DNA from: Rhodobacter sp.
GTDB taxonomy: Bacteria > Pseudomonadota > Alphaproteobacteria > Rhodobacterales > Rhodobacteraceae
Length of the DNA: 55,789 nt
Assembly (NCBI GenBank): GCA_027490955.1
Contig: JAIXXB010000008.1
Span: 1-55,789, forward strand
Direction of reading: 5' to 3'
In this document: positions 8,107-16,906 of the stretch, one piece after another
How the letters are laid out: the number at the start of each line of letters is the position of its first letter
Numbering within the stretch: position 1 is the stretch's first letter
Position numbers and translations under genes: made by a program
Notes under the pieces: generated by a model
Told to the model about the DNA's origin: nothing
What the model saw: only the letters and a program-made list of their open reading frames with translations
Database searches by the model: none

Positions 8107-8181
8107 TTTGCGCTTTCTTAACGCGGTTATGTGAAACTGGGTCACCGCCGATCGGGGTGGTCTGCGAATAAAGGGTTCGGC

Positions 8182-9051
8182 ATGTTTGGCGCTATTGGTA
8201 TCGTCGTGATCTTGGTTATGGTGTTTGGGGGGTTCGTGCTGCATGGCGGGAACCTGACCCCAATTTTGCACGCCCTTCCCTTTGAAATGATTATGATCGG
8301 CGGTGCGGCAGTTGGGGCCTTTTTGGTTTCGAATGATTTGGCGGCGGTCAAGCACACTGTCAAAGATATCGGCAAAGTGTTCAAAGGGCCCAAGTGGAAA
8401 CCAGATGATTACCGCGATCTTTTGTGCCTGCTGTTTGAATTGATCAGGCTGGCCCGCACCAACCCTGTGGGGCTGGAAGAGCATATCGAAAACCCCCATG
8501 ATTCGGCGATATTCTCGCGCTATCCGCGCATTCAGCATGACCATGAAACTGTTGATCTGATTGCCGATACCCTGCGCGCCGCCTCGATGAATTATGACGA
8601 TCCCCATCAGGTTGAAGAGGTTTTGGACAAGCGCGTCGAAGCGGCCCTCAGCCATGCGCTTCATTCCAGCCATGCCTTGCAATCCATTGCCGATGCCTTG
8701 CCCGCCTTGGGGATTGTGGCGGCGGTTTTGGGCGTGATCAAGACCATGGGATCGCTGGATCAACCGCCCGAAGTTTTGGGCCAAATGATTGGCTCGGCGC
8801 TGGTGGGAACATTTTTGGGTGTGTTCTTGGCCTATGGCCTGATGGGCCCATTTGCCGCGCGGGTCAAAACCATTGTCGAAGATGATGGCCATTTCTACCA
8901 ATTGGTGCGCGAAGTTTTGGTGGCCAATCTGCACCGCCACGCGCCCAATATCTGTATCGAAGTGGGCCGCCAAAACACACCGCATCATGTGCGCCCCAGC
9001 TTTTCATCGGTCGAGGAATCGCTGCGCGCCCTAAAACAGGATGCAGCATGA
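8182..9051 (+). CDS. motA: flagellar motor stator protein MotA
   Basis: 289 residues from the ATG at 8182. The frame is open further upstream, but MotA proteins begin close to this FGAIGIVVILVMVFGGFVL membrane segment, and an AAGGG lies about ten bases before it. Four membrane segments are visible. The conserved cytoplasmic loop has LARTNPVGLEEHIENPHDS and the last two segments carry ALPALGIVAAVLGVIKTMG, then QMIGSALVGTFLGVFLAYGL. MotA forms the proton channel with MotB and pushes FliG. It is co-transcribed with motE and overlaps the next gene by four bases. Confidence 0.93.
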   Translation: MFGAIGIVVILVMVFGGFVLHGGNLTPILHALPFEMIMIGGAAVGAFLVSNDLAAVKHTVKDIGKVFKGPKWKPDDYRDLLCLLFELIRLARTNPVGLEEHIENPHDSAIFSRYPRIQHDHETVDLIADTLRAASMNYDDPHQVEEVLDKRVEAALSHALHSSHALQSIADALPALGIVAAVLGVIKTMGSLDQPPEVLGQMIGSALVGTFLGVFLAYGLMGPFAARVKTIVEDDGHFYQLVREVLVANLHRHAPNICIEVGRQNTPHHVRPSFSSVEESLRALKQDAA

Positions 9052-11255
9052 TCGCGCGCGCGCTTGCCCTGATCTTCAGTCTGGCCAGCCCCGCGCTGGC
9101 CCTTCCCGTCGAAGTGACCTCGGGCGAACATGACGGGTTCACCCGCGTGGTTTTGAACTTTGGCAGGCAAATTGATTGGGCATTTGGCCGTACGGTTGAT
9201 GGCTATCGCTTTCGCCCAGTTGGGACGACAGGCGAATATGATCTGCGCCCTGTTTTTGATAAAATTGGCAAAACGCGGCTGGCCGCAGTTTCGGCCAATG
9301 CAGAAACCTCGGAACTTGATATCGATTTCGCCTGCGCCTGCCACGCCATTCCCTTTGAATTTCGCCCAGGTATCATTGTGATCGACCTGCGCGATGGGCC
9401 GCCGCCGAAAGGCTCTTCCTTTGAAGAGCCTTTGCCAGAATTGGGCGCACCTGCCTCCTCTGAACTGGCGAATCTTGGCGCAGGGCAAAAGCCTGCACCA
9501 ACAAGCGCGGTGCAAAACAGCCCAGTGGCCAGCTACAATTGGCTGGATCGATTCGCCAAAGCAGATCAGCGGGCATCTGCGCCTTTTGTGCAGGGCCTTG
9601 CACCCATGCCCAGCACCACGCCCGATTTGCAGCCCCTGCGCGAGCAGCTTTTGCGTCAGCTAAGCCGCGGCGCCAGCGAAGGGGTGATTGATCTGGCCCT
9701 TCCAGATTCGGGCATTCCCCGCCCCCCCAAAGCCGAGGTAGAGGCCGCGCGCGTGGCCTTGGGCGAACTTGGGGGCGTGGCCACAAAAACCGCGCGTATG
9801 CCCGATGCAGCCAAAGGCGCGCAAGGCGCGCTGTGCATTCCCAGTGAGGATTTGAACATCGCCACTTGGGGCAATTCAGACCCGATAGCGCTGCAACTTG
9901 CCGCCAATATGACCCAGCTGAGTGGCGAGTTTGACCAAGCCAACCCCGATGCTGTGACCCGTGCCGCCCAAACACGGCTGTTTTTGGGCTTTGGCCTTGA
10001 GGCGCGGCAAATTCTGCAAGCCTTTCCCGCGCTGGCCGCGAACGAGCCTATCTTGCAAAGCCTCAGCTATCTGGTCGATGGCGAGGCTGACCCCCTGACC
10101 ACCTTTGCGGGCCAAGGGGCTTGCGCCACATCGGCAGCCCTTTGGGCCAGCCTGTCTGACCCAGCGATCACGCAAGCCTCGCAAATTGACACCAAGACAG
10201 TGATCTTGGCCTTTTCCGCCCTGCCCAATCATCTGCGCGATTTCATCGGCCCAATTTTGGTTGACCGATTCCTCACGCTGGGTGACGATGACACCGCATC
10301 GACCCTGCGCAATATTGTGCTGCGCGCCAATACAGAGGTGTCGGATGAATTGGCCGTCATGCAGGCAAAGGTAGATTTGGCCAAGGGCGACGCTGTCACA
10401 GCCGAAAAACATTTGGATAGCGCCCAAGATGGCGTGTCATTCACCGCTGCCAAAGCCTTGATCGCGCGGGTCAAGGCGCGCACAGACCAAGGCCTGCCCA
10501 TCGAAAAAGAAACGGTCAGCGCCCTAGAGGCGATGCAAAGCGAAATGGCCGATGCTGATATTGGGCCCGATATCGCCATCGCGCTGATTCAGGCTAAGGC
10601 TGCATCGGGTGATTTCGCGGCAGCTTTTGCCGCGCTGGCAGATCATCCTGAACAGGCCGCAAAGGTTTGGCAAATGCTGGCCAAACTGGGCGATGATTCC
10701 ACCTTTTTGACCTATGCCATCACCCCGCCCAACCCGCCTGCAACGGGTCTTGGCACGGGGGTGGTTTTGGACATTGCCCAGCGCCTGTTGGATTTGGGCA
10801 TGGCGGAAAATGCCCTATCTTGGATGGAGCAGGGCGCTGTGAGCCAAGGTATCTTGCTGGCCCAAATTCACCTTGCCCGCAGCGATGGGGCTGCCGCCCT
10901 TGCCGCCCTTGCCACCGAAGATGCATCTGAAACGGCCCAATTGCGCGCCTTGGCGCAATCTTTGCTGGGCGATCATGCCGCAGCGGCAAGAACACTGGCG
11001 CCGGTTTCCGAAACTTCGGCGGCAAGGGCCTTTGCCTTGGCGCAAGATTGGGCATCGCTGGCGGCCAGCGCCCCATCGCAGTGGTCGGCACTTGCGCAAA
11101 ACCTGACTGCGCCGCCCAGCCCCAAAGCAACGGGCGTGGATACATTCGGCCCCCTTGCCCGCGGCCTGTCGCTGGCCGATCAAAGCGCCGCCACCCGCGC
11201 CGAAATTGAAAAGCTGCTGGGCAGCCTTCCTGCGCCCGCAGCAGGCAATCCTTAG
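9048..11255 (+). CDS. large periplasmic protein of flagellar unit, MotK-like candidate
   Basis: 735 residues, secreted: signal peptide MIARALALIFSLASPALA. Residues 19-120 form a beta-rich, AMIN-like domain (TSGEHDGFTRVVLNFGRQID, later FRPGIIVIDLRDG). A low-complexity Pro/Ser/Ala linker follows. From about residue 250 to the end the protein is a long run of Ala/Leu-rich helix pairs such as LFLGFGLEARQILQAFPALA, which looks like a TPR or SEL1-type solenoid. It overlaps motA by four bases and follows motE. Periplasmic MotK, reported as needed for Fla2 rotation in Cereibacter, is the closest idea I can recall, but I cannot confirm homology. A structural role around the stator or P ring is inferred. 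Confidence 0.6.
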   Translation: MIARALALIFSLASPALALPVEVTSGEHDGFTRVVLNFGRQIDWAFGRTVDGYRFRPVGTTGEYDLRPVFDKIGKTRLAAVSANAETSELDIDFACACHAIPFEFRPGIIVIDLRDGPPPKGSSFEEPLPELGAPASSELANLGAGQKPAPTSAVQNSPVASYNWLDRFAKADQRASAPFVQGLAPMPSTTPDLQPLREQLLRQLSRGASEGVIDLALPDSGIPRPPKAEVEAARVALGELGGVATKTARMPDAAKGAQGALCIPSEDLNIATWGNSDPIALQLAANMTQLSGEFDQANPDAVTRAAQTRLFLGFGLEARQILQAFPALAANEPILQSLSYLVDGEADPLTTFAGQGACATSAALWASLSDPAITQASQIDTKTVILAFSALPNHLRDFIGPILVDRFLTLGDDDTASTLRNIVLRANTEVSDELAVMQAKVDLAKGDAVTAEKHLDSAQDGVSFTAAKALIARVKARTDQGLPIEKETVSALEAMQSEMADADIGPDIAIALIQAKAASGDFAAAFAALADHPEQAAKVWQMLAKLGDDSTFLTYAITPPNPPATGLGTGVVLDIAQRLLDLGMAENALSWMEQGAVSQGILLAQIHLARSDGAAALAALATEDASETAQLRALAQSLLGDHAAAARTLAPVSETSAARAFALAQDWASLAASAPSQWSALAQNLTAPPSPKATGVDTFGPLARGLSLADQSAATRAEIEKLLGSLPAPAAGNP

Positions 11256-11301
11256 GCGTTCACCCAAAGAAAACAAATTGCTGCAGGTTTTCTGGCGGCT
11301 T

Positions 11302-11319
11302 GGTTACCACTTCGTAACC
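11302..11319. promoter_or_regulatory. GGTTAC-N6-GTAACC dyad upstream of sltF
   Basis: A perfect 6-bp inverted repeat with a 6-bp spacer lies in the 118-base gap between the 735-aa protein gene and sltF. It is the only long gap in an otherwise tightly packed unit, so an internal promoter here is likely. The dyad could be an operator; no regulator can be named from sequence alone. Confidence 0.35.
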
Positions 11320-11373
11320 TCTGCGCCCTAAACTGGGTGAAATCCAATGCAGAAGCGTTGAAGAGGGTTTCCT

Positions 11374-12054
11374 ATGCGGCACGTGTCGTCTTTGTTTTTG
11401 GGGTTTTTGGTTTGGTTTGCCCATGTGCCCCCCATTCTTGCCGCAACAGATCAGGCCCACACCATTTGCGACCGCGCAGCGCAGCAGGCGGCGCAAAACA
11501 GCGGCGTTCCGCTTTCCGTGCTGATGTCGATTGCGCGGGTCGAGACGGGCACGCCGATTGCTGGCGCGCTAACACCTTGGCCATGGGCCGCAAATGTCGC
11601 TGGCAAAGGGTATTTTTTCCCCAACAAGGACGAGGCGGTTGCCTTTTCCGCCCAACTGATCGATGCGGGCAATATCAACTTTGATGTGGGCTGCTTTCAA
11701 ATAAACCTGCGCTGGCATTCCAAAGGGTTCACCTCGCTGGAAAACGCCTTTGACCCTGCGGCAAATGCCAATTATGCGGCAGGTTTTCTGGCCAGACTTT
11801 ACCAAGATACTGGCAATTGGTCCGATGCTGTCGCCGCCTATCATTCGCGCACAGAGGAACATGCAAAACCCTATTTGGAAAAGGTAAAATCGGTCTGGCA
11901 TGATTTGCAATCGGGGGGCGCGCCGCCTGCCCTTGCGGTGGAACCACCAAAGCCGCGCATCAATACCTTTCCACTGCTTCAGCACGGCACCGTCACGGGC
12001 GGCTCGCTGGTGCCGCAAAACACGGCAACTGGTGCACGCTTCGCCCTGAGGTAA
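11374..12054 (+). CDS. sltF: SltF-like flagellar lytic transglycosylase
   Basis: 226 residues with a signal peptide (about residues 1-23, cut near ILAA). The SLT domain follows: GVPLSVLMSIARVETG carries the catalytic Glu, then NFDVGCFQINLRWHSKGF (the GCFQIN block) and the NYAAGFLARLYQDTGNW and AVAAYHSRTEEHAKPYLEKV helices. The C-terminal tail is proline-rich. In Cereibacter the equivalent SltF opens the peptidoglycan for the rod and pairs with an FlgJ that has no muramidase domain. The FlgJ encoded here at 26026-26331 also lacks that domain, which fits. A GAGG lies before the ATG, and flhA starts five bases after the stop. Confidence 0.85.
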   Translation: MRHVSSLFLGFLVWFAHVPPILAATDQAHTICDRAAQQAAQNSGVPLSVLMSIARVETGTPIAGALTPWPWAANVAGKGYFFPNKDEAVAFSAQLIDAGNINFDVGCFQINLRWHSKGFTSLENAFDPAANANYAAGFLARLYQDTGNWSDAVAAYHSRTEEHAKPYLEKVKSVWHDLQSGGAPPALAVEPPKPRINTFPLLQHGTVTGGSLVPQNTATGARFALR

Positions 12055-12058
12055 CGCC

Positions 12059-14128
12059 ATGCCCATTTCCCTGCACAAACTGTTCCAACCCACCATTTTG
12101 CTGGCCATGGCGCTGATGGCGGTCATCATCATGATGATCTTGCCCATACCCGCTTGGGCGCTTGATGTGGGTCTTGCCATATCGTTCTCTTTGGCCATTC
12201 TGATGCTGACAGTGGCGCTGTTTATCGAACGGCCGCTGGATTTTTCGGCCTTCCCCACCATCCTTTTGGCCTCACTTTTGCTGCGCCTTTCGCTGAACGT
12301 TTCCTCTACAAAACTGATCATCGGGCAGGGGCATACGGGCACGGATGCCGCAGGCCATGTCATCGAAGGTTTTGCCGAATTCATCATGGGCGGCAATCTT
12401 TTGCTGGGGCTGGTGATTTTTCTTGTTCTGTTGATTGTCAATTTTGTCGTCATCACAAAAGGCGCGGGCCGAATGGCCGAGGTGGGCGCGCGCTTTGCCC
12501 TAGATGGGATGCCGGGCCGCCAATTGGCCATTGATGCCGATATGGCCGCAGGGGCCATTGACCATGCCGAAGCAAAGCGCCGCCGTGAATTGGAACTGGC
12601 CGAGACGAATTTTTTCGGCTCGCTTGATGGTGTTTCGAAATTTGTCAAAGGCGATGCGATTGCTGGCCTGATGATCACAGGGCTGAATCTGGTGATGGGC
12701 CTGATTATGGGCGTGGCCTTTCATGATATGCCCTTTGGCGAAGCCTTTGAAACCTATTCGATTTTGACTGTGGGTGATGGTCTTGTCTCACAGATTCCTG
12801 CTGTGATCATTTCCATTGCTGCGGCGCTGCTGCTGTCGCGGGGCGGCTCGAAAGGGGCGGCGGATGTGTCGTTTTTTGCCCAGCTTAGCAGATATCCGGG
12901 CGCGCTTGGCACAGTGGGCGTTTTGATGGCGCTGCTGGCCATCGTGCCAGGTATGCCATTCGTGCCCTTTATCCTGTCGGGTGCAGTCATGGGCTATTTG
13001 GCATGGCGCACCGCAAAAATAGATCAAAAGGCGCAAATCGCCGAGGTTGAGACAACCGCCCCGCCGCCCCCAAAAAACATCGGCGATCTGCTGGATTTTG
13101 ACGAAATCCATGTCGAATTCTCTCCCGATTTGGTCAGCATGGTGCTTGATCCCGTCACAGGTTTGGAAACGCGCATTGCCAATATGCGCAATTACGTGGC
13201 CACCAGTTTTGGCCTGATTTTGCCCGAAATGCGCTTAACCGACGATGCAACATTGCCGCCCAGCAGCTATCGCATCCGCCTGCAGGGGGTTGAAACCGCC
13301 CGCGATCGCCTGATGGCAGACCGTGTTTTGGTGCTGCTGGCCGATGGGATCATCGCCCCCGAAGGACTGGATGCGCGCGAGCCTGTTTATGGCGCACCTG
13401 CCCGCTGGATCAGGCCCGATGTGCAAGAAGATGCGGCCTTGGCGGGGCTGACAGTTGTCTACCCCGCCGAGGTTTTGGCCACACATCTTTTGGAAATCAT
13501 CAAGGGCAACCTTGCGCGCCTGCTGTCTGTGCGCGGGCTTCGCCGCCTTTTGGACGAATTTGCAACCCTGTCAGACCCCGCGCGCGCCGCCTCGAACCGC
13601 CGCCTGTTGGATGAGATGATCCCCGAAAAAGTGCCCGTTGATCTGCTGCTTGCGGTGCTAAAATTGCTGCTGGAAGAGCGTGTCTCTATCCGCAACCTGC
13701 CGCTGATTTTGGAATCCATCGCCGAGGCGCGCGGCTTGGGCCTGCCCGAAGCCATTTGCGAACATGTTCGCCAAAAACTGGGTTTCCAATTGGTGGCTGA
13801 ATTGAAACGCGCAGATGGGTCGATCCCGCTGATCCAACTGGCCGCAGAATGGGAAAAGCTGTTTTTAGATTATCAAATTGATGGCGACCGCGGCCAACGC
13901 GATGTGGCCTTGCCGCCCGAACAGTTCAACAAACTTGCGGCTGGCATTGCAGATCGGTTGAACCGCGCAGGCGAAAGCGGCAATTTTCCCGCCCTCGTCA
14001 CATCCACTTTGCGCCGCAGATTCTTGCGCACTGTGATGGCCGCCAAGGGCATATCCGCGCCTGTGCTGTCTTATGAAGAAATCGGAATGTCGGCACGCCC
14101 CGCCATGCTGGGTGTCGTCGCGCCATGA
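12059..14128 (+). CDS. flhA: flagellar export gate protein FlhA
   Basis: 689 residues, full length. FlhA forms the nonameric export gate ring. The N-terminal half has about eight membrane segments and the FHIPEP-family signature LRLSLNVSSTKLIIGQG, plus the conserved cytoplasmic loop with TKGAGRMAEVGARFALDGMP and GRQLAIDADMAAG. The C-terminal cytoplasmic domain has PVYGAPARWI, then SVRGLRRLLDEFATLSDPAR and the docking surface for chaperone-substrate complexes. It follows sltF closely and overlaps fliR by four bases. Intact. Confidence 0.96.
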   Translation: MPISLHKLFQPTILLAMALMAVIIMMILPIPAWALDVGLAISFSLAILMLTVALFIERPLDFSAFPTILLASLLLRLSLNVSSTKLIIGQGHTGTDAAGHVIEGFAEFIMGGNLLLGLVIFLVLLIVNFVVITKGAGRMAEVGARFALDGMPGRQLAIDADMAAGAIDHAEAKRRRELELAETNFFGSLDGVSKFVKGDAIAGLMITGLNLVMGLIMGVAFHDMPFGEAFETYSILTVGDGLVSQIPAVIISIAAALLLSRGGSKGAADVSFFAQLSRYPGALGTVGVLMALLAIVPGMPFVPFILSGAVMGYLAWRTAKIDQKAQIAEVETTAPPPPKNIGDLLDFDEIHVEFSPDLVSMVLDPVTGLETRIANMRNYVATSFGLILPEMRLTDDATLPPSSYRIRLQGVETARDRLMADRVLVLLADGIIAPEGLDAREPVYGAPARWIRPDVQEDAALAGLTVVYPAEVLATHLLEIIKGNLARLLSVRGLRRLLDEFATLSDPARAASNRRLLDEMIPEKVPVDLLLAVLKLLLEERVSIRNLPLILESIAEARGLGLPEAICEHVRQKLGFQLVAELKRADGSIPLIQLAAEWEKLFLDYQIDGDRGQRDVALPPEQFNKLAAGIADRLNRAGESGNFPALVTSTLRRRFLRTVMAAKGISAPVLSYEEIGMSARPAMLGVVAP

Positions 14129-14901
14129 CGCAGATTTTCGATTTTGTCACGCAATTTCAGGATCTTGGCGCAGAACTTGCGTGGCGTTTCTGGTTGGTTT
14201 TTCTGCGCTGCGGTGCAGCGATGGCCCTGCTGCCCGCCTTTGGCGAGCAAGCGATCCCCCAAAGGATCAAACTGGTGATTGCCATAGCCTTCACCCTGAT
14301 TGTCGCCCCCGCCGCAGGGCCGATGCCAAACCCATCGTTATCCCCCTTGGCCGATATGGGGGCCGAGGTGGTGATTGGCCTTGCCTTGGGGCTGGCGCTG
14401 CGGATCATGGTGCTGGCATTGCAAATTGCAGGTTCGATCGCGGCCAATGCGACCTCGCTTTCACAGCTTTTTGGCGGCGCGGGGCCGGAACCTCAGCCCG
14501 CAATTTCCAACCTTTTGCTCATGGCGGGCCTAGCCTTGGCCTTGGCTGCTGGATTGCACATTCACTTGTCGCAGGCGCTGATCCAATCTTATGCGGGTTT
14601 TCCTGCAGGCACTCTGCCGCGCGCAACTGATATGGCGGGTTGGGGCGTGCAGCATATTGCTGCGGCCTTTTCTTTGGCCTTTGTTCTGGCCGCGCCTTTC
14701 ACCATCGCTGCCTTTTTGTACAATGTGGCTTTGGGCGTGATCAACCGATCCTTGCCCGCCTTGATGGTATCTTTCATCGGCGCGCCTGCTTTGGCGGGCG
14801 GCGGTCTTGTTCTCATTGCAGTGGTCGCCCCCGTAATGCTGGCGATTTGGGTTGCAAAATTTCAATCCGTCCTTGCCGCCCCCTTTGCCGTGGCACCATA
14901 G
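14125..14901 (+). CDS. fliR: flagellar export gate protein FliR
   Basis: 258 residues, integral membrane protein with about six membrane segments. FliR is a single-copy subunit of the FliPQR export gate. Family blocks are WRFWLVFLRCGAAMALLPAF near the N terminus, then QRIKLVIAIAFTLIVAP and EVVIGLALGLALRIMVLALQ, with a C-terminal LMVSFIGAPALAGGGLVLIA. The ATG overlaps the flhA stop by four bases, and flhB begins 12 bases downstream. Its partners fliP and fliQ sit in other units of the same cluster. Intact. Confidence 0.94.
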   Translation: MTQIFDFVTQFQDLGAELAWRFWLVFLRCGAAMALLPAFGEQAIPQRIKLVIAIAFTLIVAPAAGPMPNPSLSPLADMGAEVVIGLALGLALRIMVLALQIAGSIAANATSLSQLFGGAGPEPQPAISNLLLMAGLALALAAGLHIHLSQALIQSYAGFPAGTLPRATDMAGWGVQHIAAAFSLAFVLAAPFTIAAFLYNVALGVINRSLPALMVSFIGAPALAGGGLVLIAVVAPVMLAIWVAKFQSVLAAPFAVAP

Positions 14902-14913
14902 GGCGCGCGCGGC

Positions 14914-16020
14914 ATGGCTGAACAGGACACCGACGATAAGGAATTTGACGCCTCGCAAAAGCGGCTTGAAGAGGCCCGCGCGCGCGGCGAAATTCCCAAA
15001 TCTCAAGATTTGGCGGCGGCGGCCTCTTATGCGGGCTTTGCCTTGGCCTGTTTGCTGGCGGGGGCCGCAGGCATTGTGGCCTTTGGCAATGCGTTTTCAA
15101 CAGTGCTGGGCCAAGCCGAGCGTTTGGCCCCCATGGTTTTGCGCGCCACACCTGCCCCGACCGCGGCCATAGGCTGGGCATTTGGACTGCCAACCTTGCC
15201 GCTTTTTGCCGCGCCTGCGGTGGCGGTGCTGCTGGTGCTGTTCGCGCAAGGCGCCGTGCATTTCGCGCCAGAAAAAATCCAATTCCAATTGTCACGCATC
15301 TCGCCCATAGCGACGGCGGCGCAGAAATTTGGCATTGCTGGCCTTGTCGATTTTGCCAAAAACACATTGAAAATGTTGGTGATTTCCGTCTTGCTGGGCG
15401 TTTTTCTGGCGCTGCGCTCAACCGATATCTTGGGCAGCCTTTATCTGGATACGGCCACATCTATGGCCCTGCTGCTCCGGCTGTTTCTTGAGTTTTTGTT
15501 TTTGGTGCTGCTGATTTCAACCAGCTTTGGGGCGCTGGATTACCTGTGGCAACGCGCGCAACATGCGCAGAAAAACCGCATGTCGCGCAAAGAGATGATG
15601 GACGAAATGAAAGAGTCCGAAGGCGATCCCCATGTCAAACAAGACCGCCGCCAGCGTGGGCGCGAGATTGCCACAAATCGGATGCTGGCCGATGTGCCCA
15701 CGGCCGATGTGGTGATCGTGAATCCAACCCATTATGCGGTGGCACTGAAATGGTCGCGCAACAAAGGGGCCGCACCGATTTGTGTGGCCAAAGGCGTTGA
15801 TGATGTCGCCGCGCGCATCCGCGCCGCCGCACAAGAGGCGCAGGTTCCAATTCACAGCGATCCACCCACAGCGCGCGCCTTGTTTGCCACCGTGGATTTG
15901 GGGGCGGAAATCCTGCCCGAACATTACCGCGCCGTAGCGACCGCAATCAGGTTCGCCGAAAAAATGCGCAAACTGGCCAAATGGCGTAGGGGCGCGAAAA
16001 ACACCGAGGTGTCCCCATGA
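14914..16020 (+). CDS. flhB: flagellar export switch protein FlhB
   Basis: 368 residues. FlhB switches export from hook to filament substrates by self-cleavage. The N-terminal segment EFDASQKRLEEARARGEIPK is the usual start. Four membrane segments lie between about residues 35 and 205, followed by the charged linker (RMSRKEMMDEMKESEGDP). The self-cleaving motif NPTH is present at about residues 270-273 within VIVNPTHYAVALKW, so the protein should be active. It overlaps the next small gene by four bases. Confidence 0.95.
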   Translation: MAEQDTDDKEFDASQKRLEEARARGEIPKSQDLAAAASYAGFALACLLAGAAGIVAFGNAFSTVLGQAERLAPMVLRATPAPTAAIGWAFGLPTLPLFAAPAVAVLLVLFAQGAVHFAPEKIQFQLSRISPIATAAQKFGIAGLVDFAKNTLKMLVISVLLGVFLALRSTDILGSLYLDTATSMALLLRLFLEFLFLVLLISTSFGALDYLWQRAQHAQKNRMSRKEMMDEMKESEGDPHVKQDRRQRGREIATNRMLADVPTADVVIVNPTHYAVALKWSRNKGAAPICVAKGVDDVAARIRAAAQEAQVPIHSDPPTARALFATVDLGAEILPEHYRAVATAIRFAEKMRKLAKWRRGAKNTEVSP

Positions 16021-16373
16021 ACAAGACCCAGAAAATGGCGCGCTTGCGCGCCTTGACGCAGATGGTTTTGGACAGCCACCTTGGCGATTTGCGCGCCAAA
16101 GCATCCCAGCGGCAGGCAACCATAGAAAAGCTAGAGGGGTTGCGCGCGCCCAGCCCTACGCTGGGCGAGGGTGCGGGCATATCCGATGCTTTGGCCGCCC
16201 TAAACTTTCAAATCTGGGCCGAGGCGCGGCGCGCCGAGTTGTCGCAGATCTTGGCGCGGCAAACTGCAGTCTGGCTCGATAGCCGCGATCATGCGCGGCA
16301 GGCCTTTGGCAAGGCGCGCGGGTTTGACGCTGTGATCGAGAAAACCCGCCCCGATCCGCGCGAAAAACCCTGA
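16017..16373 (+). CDS. small flagellar-unit protein of unknown function (FliJ-sized)
   Basis: 118 residues, strongly charged, mostly helical, no signal peptide or membrane segment. The start overlaps the flhB stop by four bases, so it belongs to the export-gate unit. The N-terminal stretch NKTQKMARLRALTQMVLDSH and middle IWAEARRAELSQILARQTAV look able to form a coiled coil. Its size, helical make-up and position next to flhB would suit a FliJ-like ATPase stalk, which is otherwise missing from the window. I see no diagnostic FliJ motif, so that is only a guess. Confidence 0.6.
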   Translation: MNKTQKMARLRALTQMVLDSHLGDLRAKASQRQATIEKLEGLRAPSPTLGEGAGISDALAALNFQIWAEARRAELSQILARQTAVWLDSRDHARQAFGKARGFDAVIEKTRPDPREKP

Positions 16374-16417
16374 AATCCGCAGCCCGCAACCCGCAGTGTC
16401 AAGGCGGGCGCGCCAGC

Positions 16418-16900
16418 TTAATGGCTGTCTTGGCGCGCAATATCGTTGATCAGCACATCGGTGACTTTCTCACCAAAGACCTTTTGCGCCGATTCCAAAA
16501 AGGATTTGCGCAGCAACACCAGATTATCGCCATCGGTGAAAGATCCGTCAAACCCGCCTGCATTGGCGTGTTCAAAAAGAATCTGCAAAAACTCATCGCG
16601 CAGTTTCGGCTCGCGCGCATAGATTTCTTGGGTGGTGCCCGCTTTTGTCTCAAGGCTCAGGGCCAAGATCACCATGGCTGCAACCTTACCCTCTTTGACC
16701 ACGGGCACGACGAATTGATTGTTCATTTTGACATATTCGGGCATGTCTTCGGGTGCAATATCCTCCTCGGCGGCTTTGGCGGCGGCCTCTGCCTCTTCGG
16801 CAGTGGGCGGCTCTGGTGCTGGGCGCAGCACAATGCCCGCACCAACACCTGCGCCCGCGCCGATCAGCGCAATCAAAATGGGGAGGAGTTTTTTAATCAT
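16418..16900 (-). CDS. second FliL-like basal body protein
   Basis: 160 residues. A membrane segment lies at about residues 5-25 (LLPILIALIGAGAGVGAGIV), followed by a Glu/Ala-rich linker and a periplasmic domain with YVKMNNQFVVPVVKEGKVAA and MVILALSLETKAG, which is FliL-like but distinct from the protein at 6659-7141. It is the last gene of the minus-strand rod/ring unit, seven bases after flgH. The genome thus encodes two FliL-type proteins in different operons. It may support the L/P rings or rod rather than the stator, given its company; that is inference. It ends convergently with the FliJ-sized gene. Confidence 0.75.
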   Translation of the reverse strand: MIKKLLPILIALIGAGAGVGAGIVLRPAPEPPTAEEAEAAAKAAEEDIAPEDMPEYVKMNNQFVVPVVKEGKVAAMVILALSLETKAGTTQEIYAREPKLRDEFLQILFEHANAGGFDGSFTDGDNLVLLRKSFLESAQKVFGEKVTDVLINDIARQDSH

Positions 16901-16906
16901 GATCCC

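Noticed and set aside
11569-12678. 369-codon minus-strand frame opposite sltF and flhA
   Set aside because: Antisense shadow with no recognisable domain and no start context.
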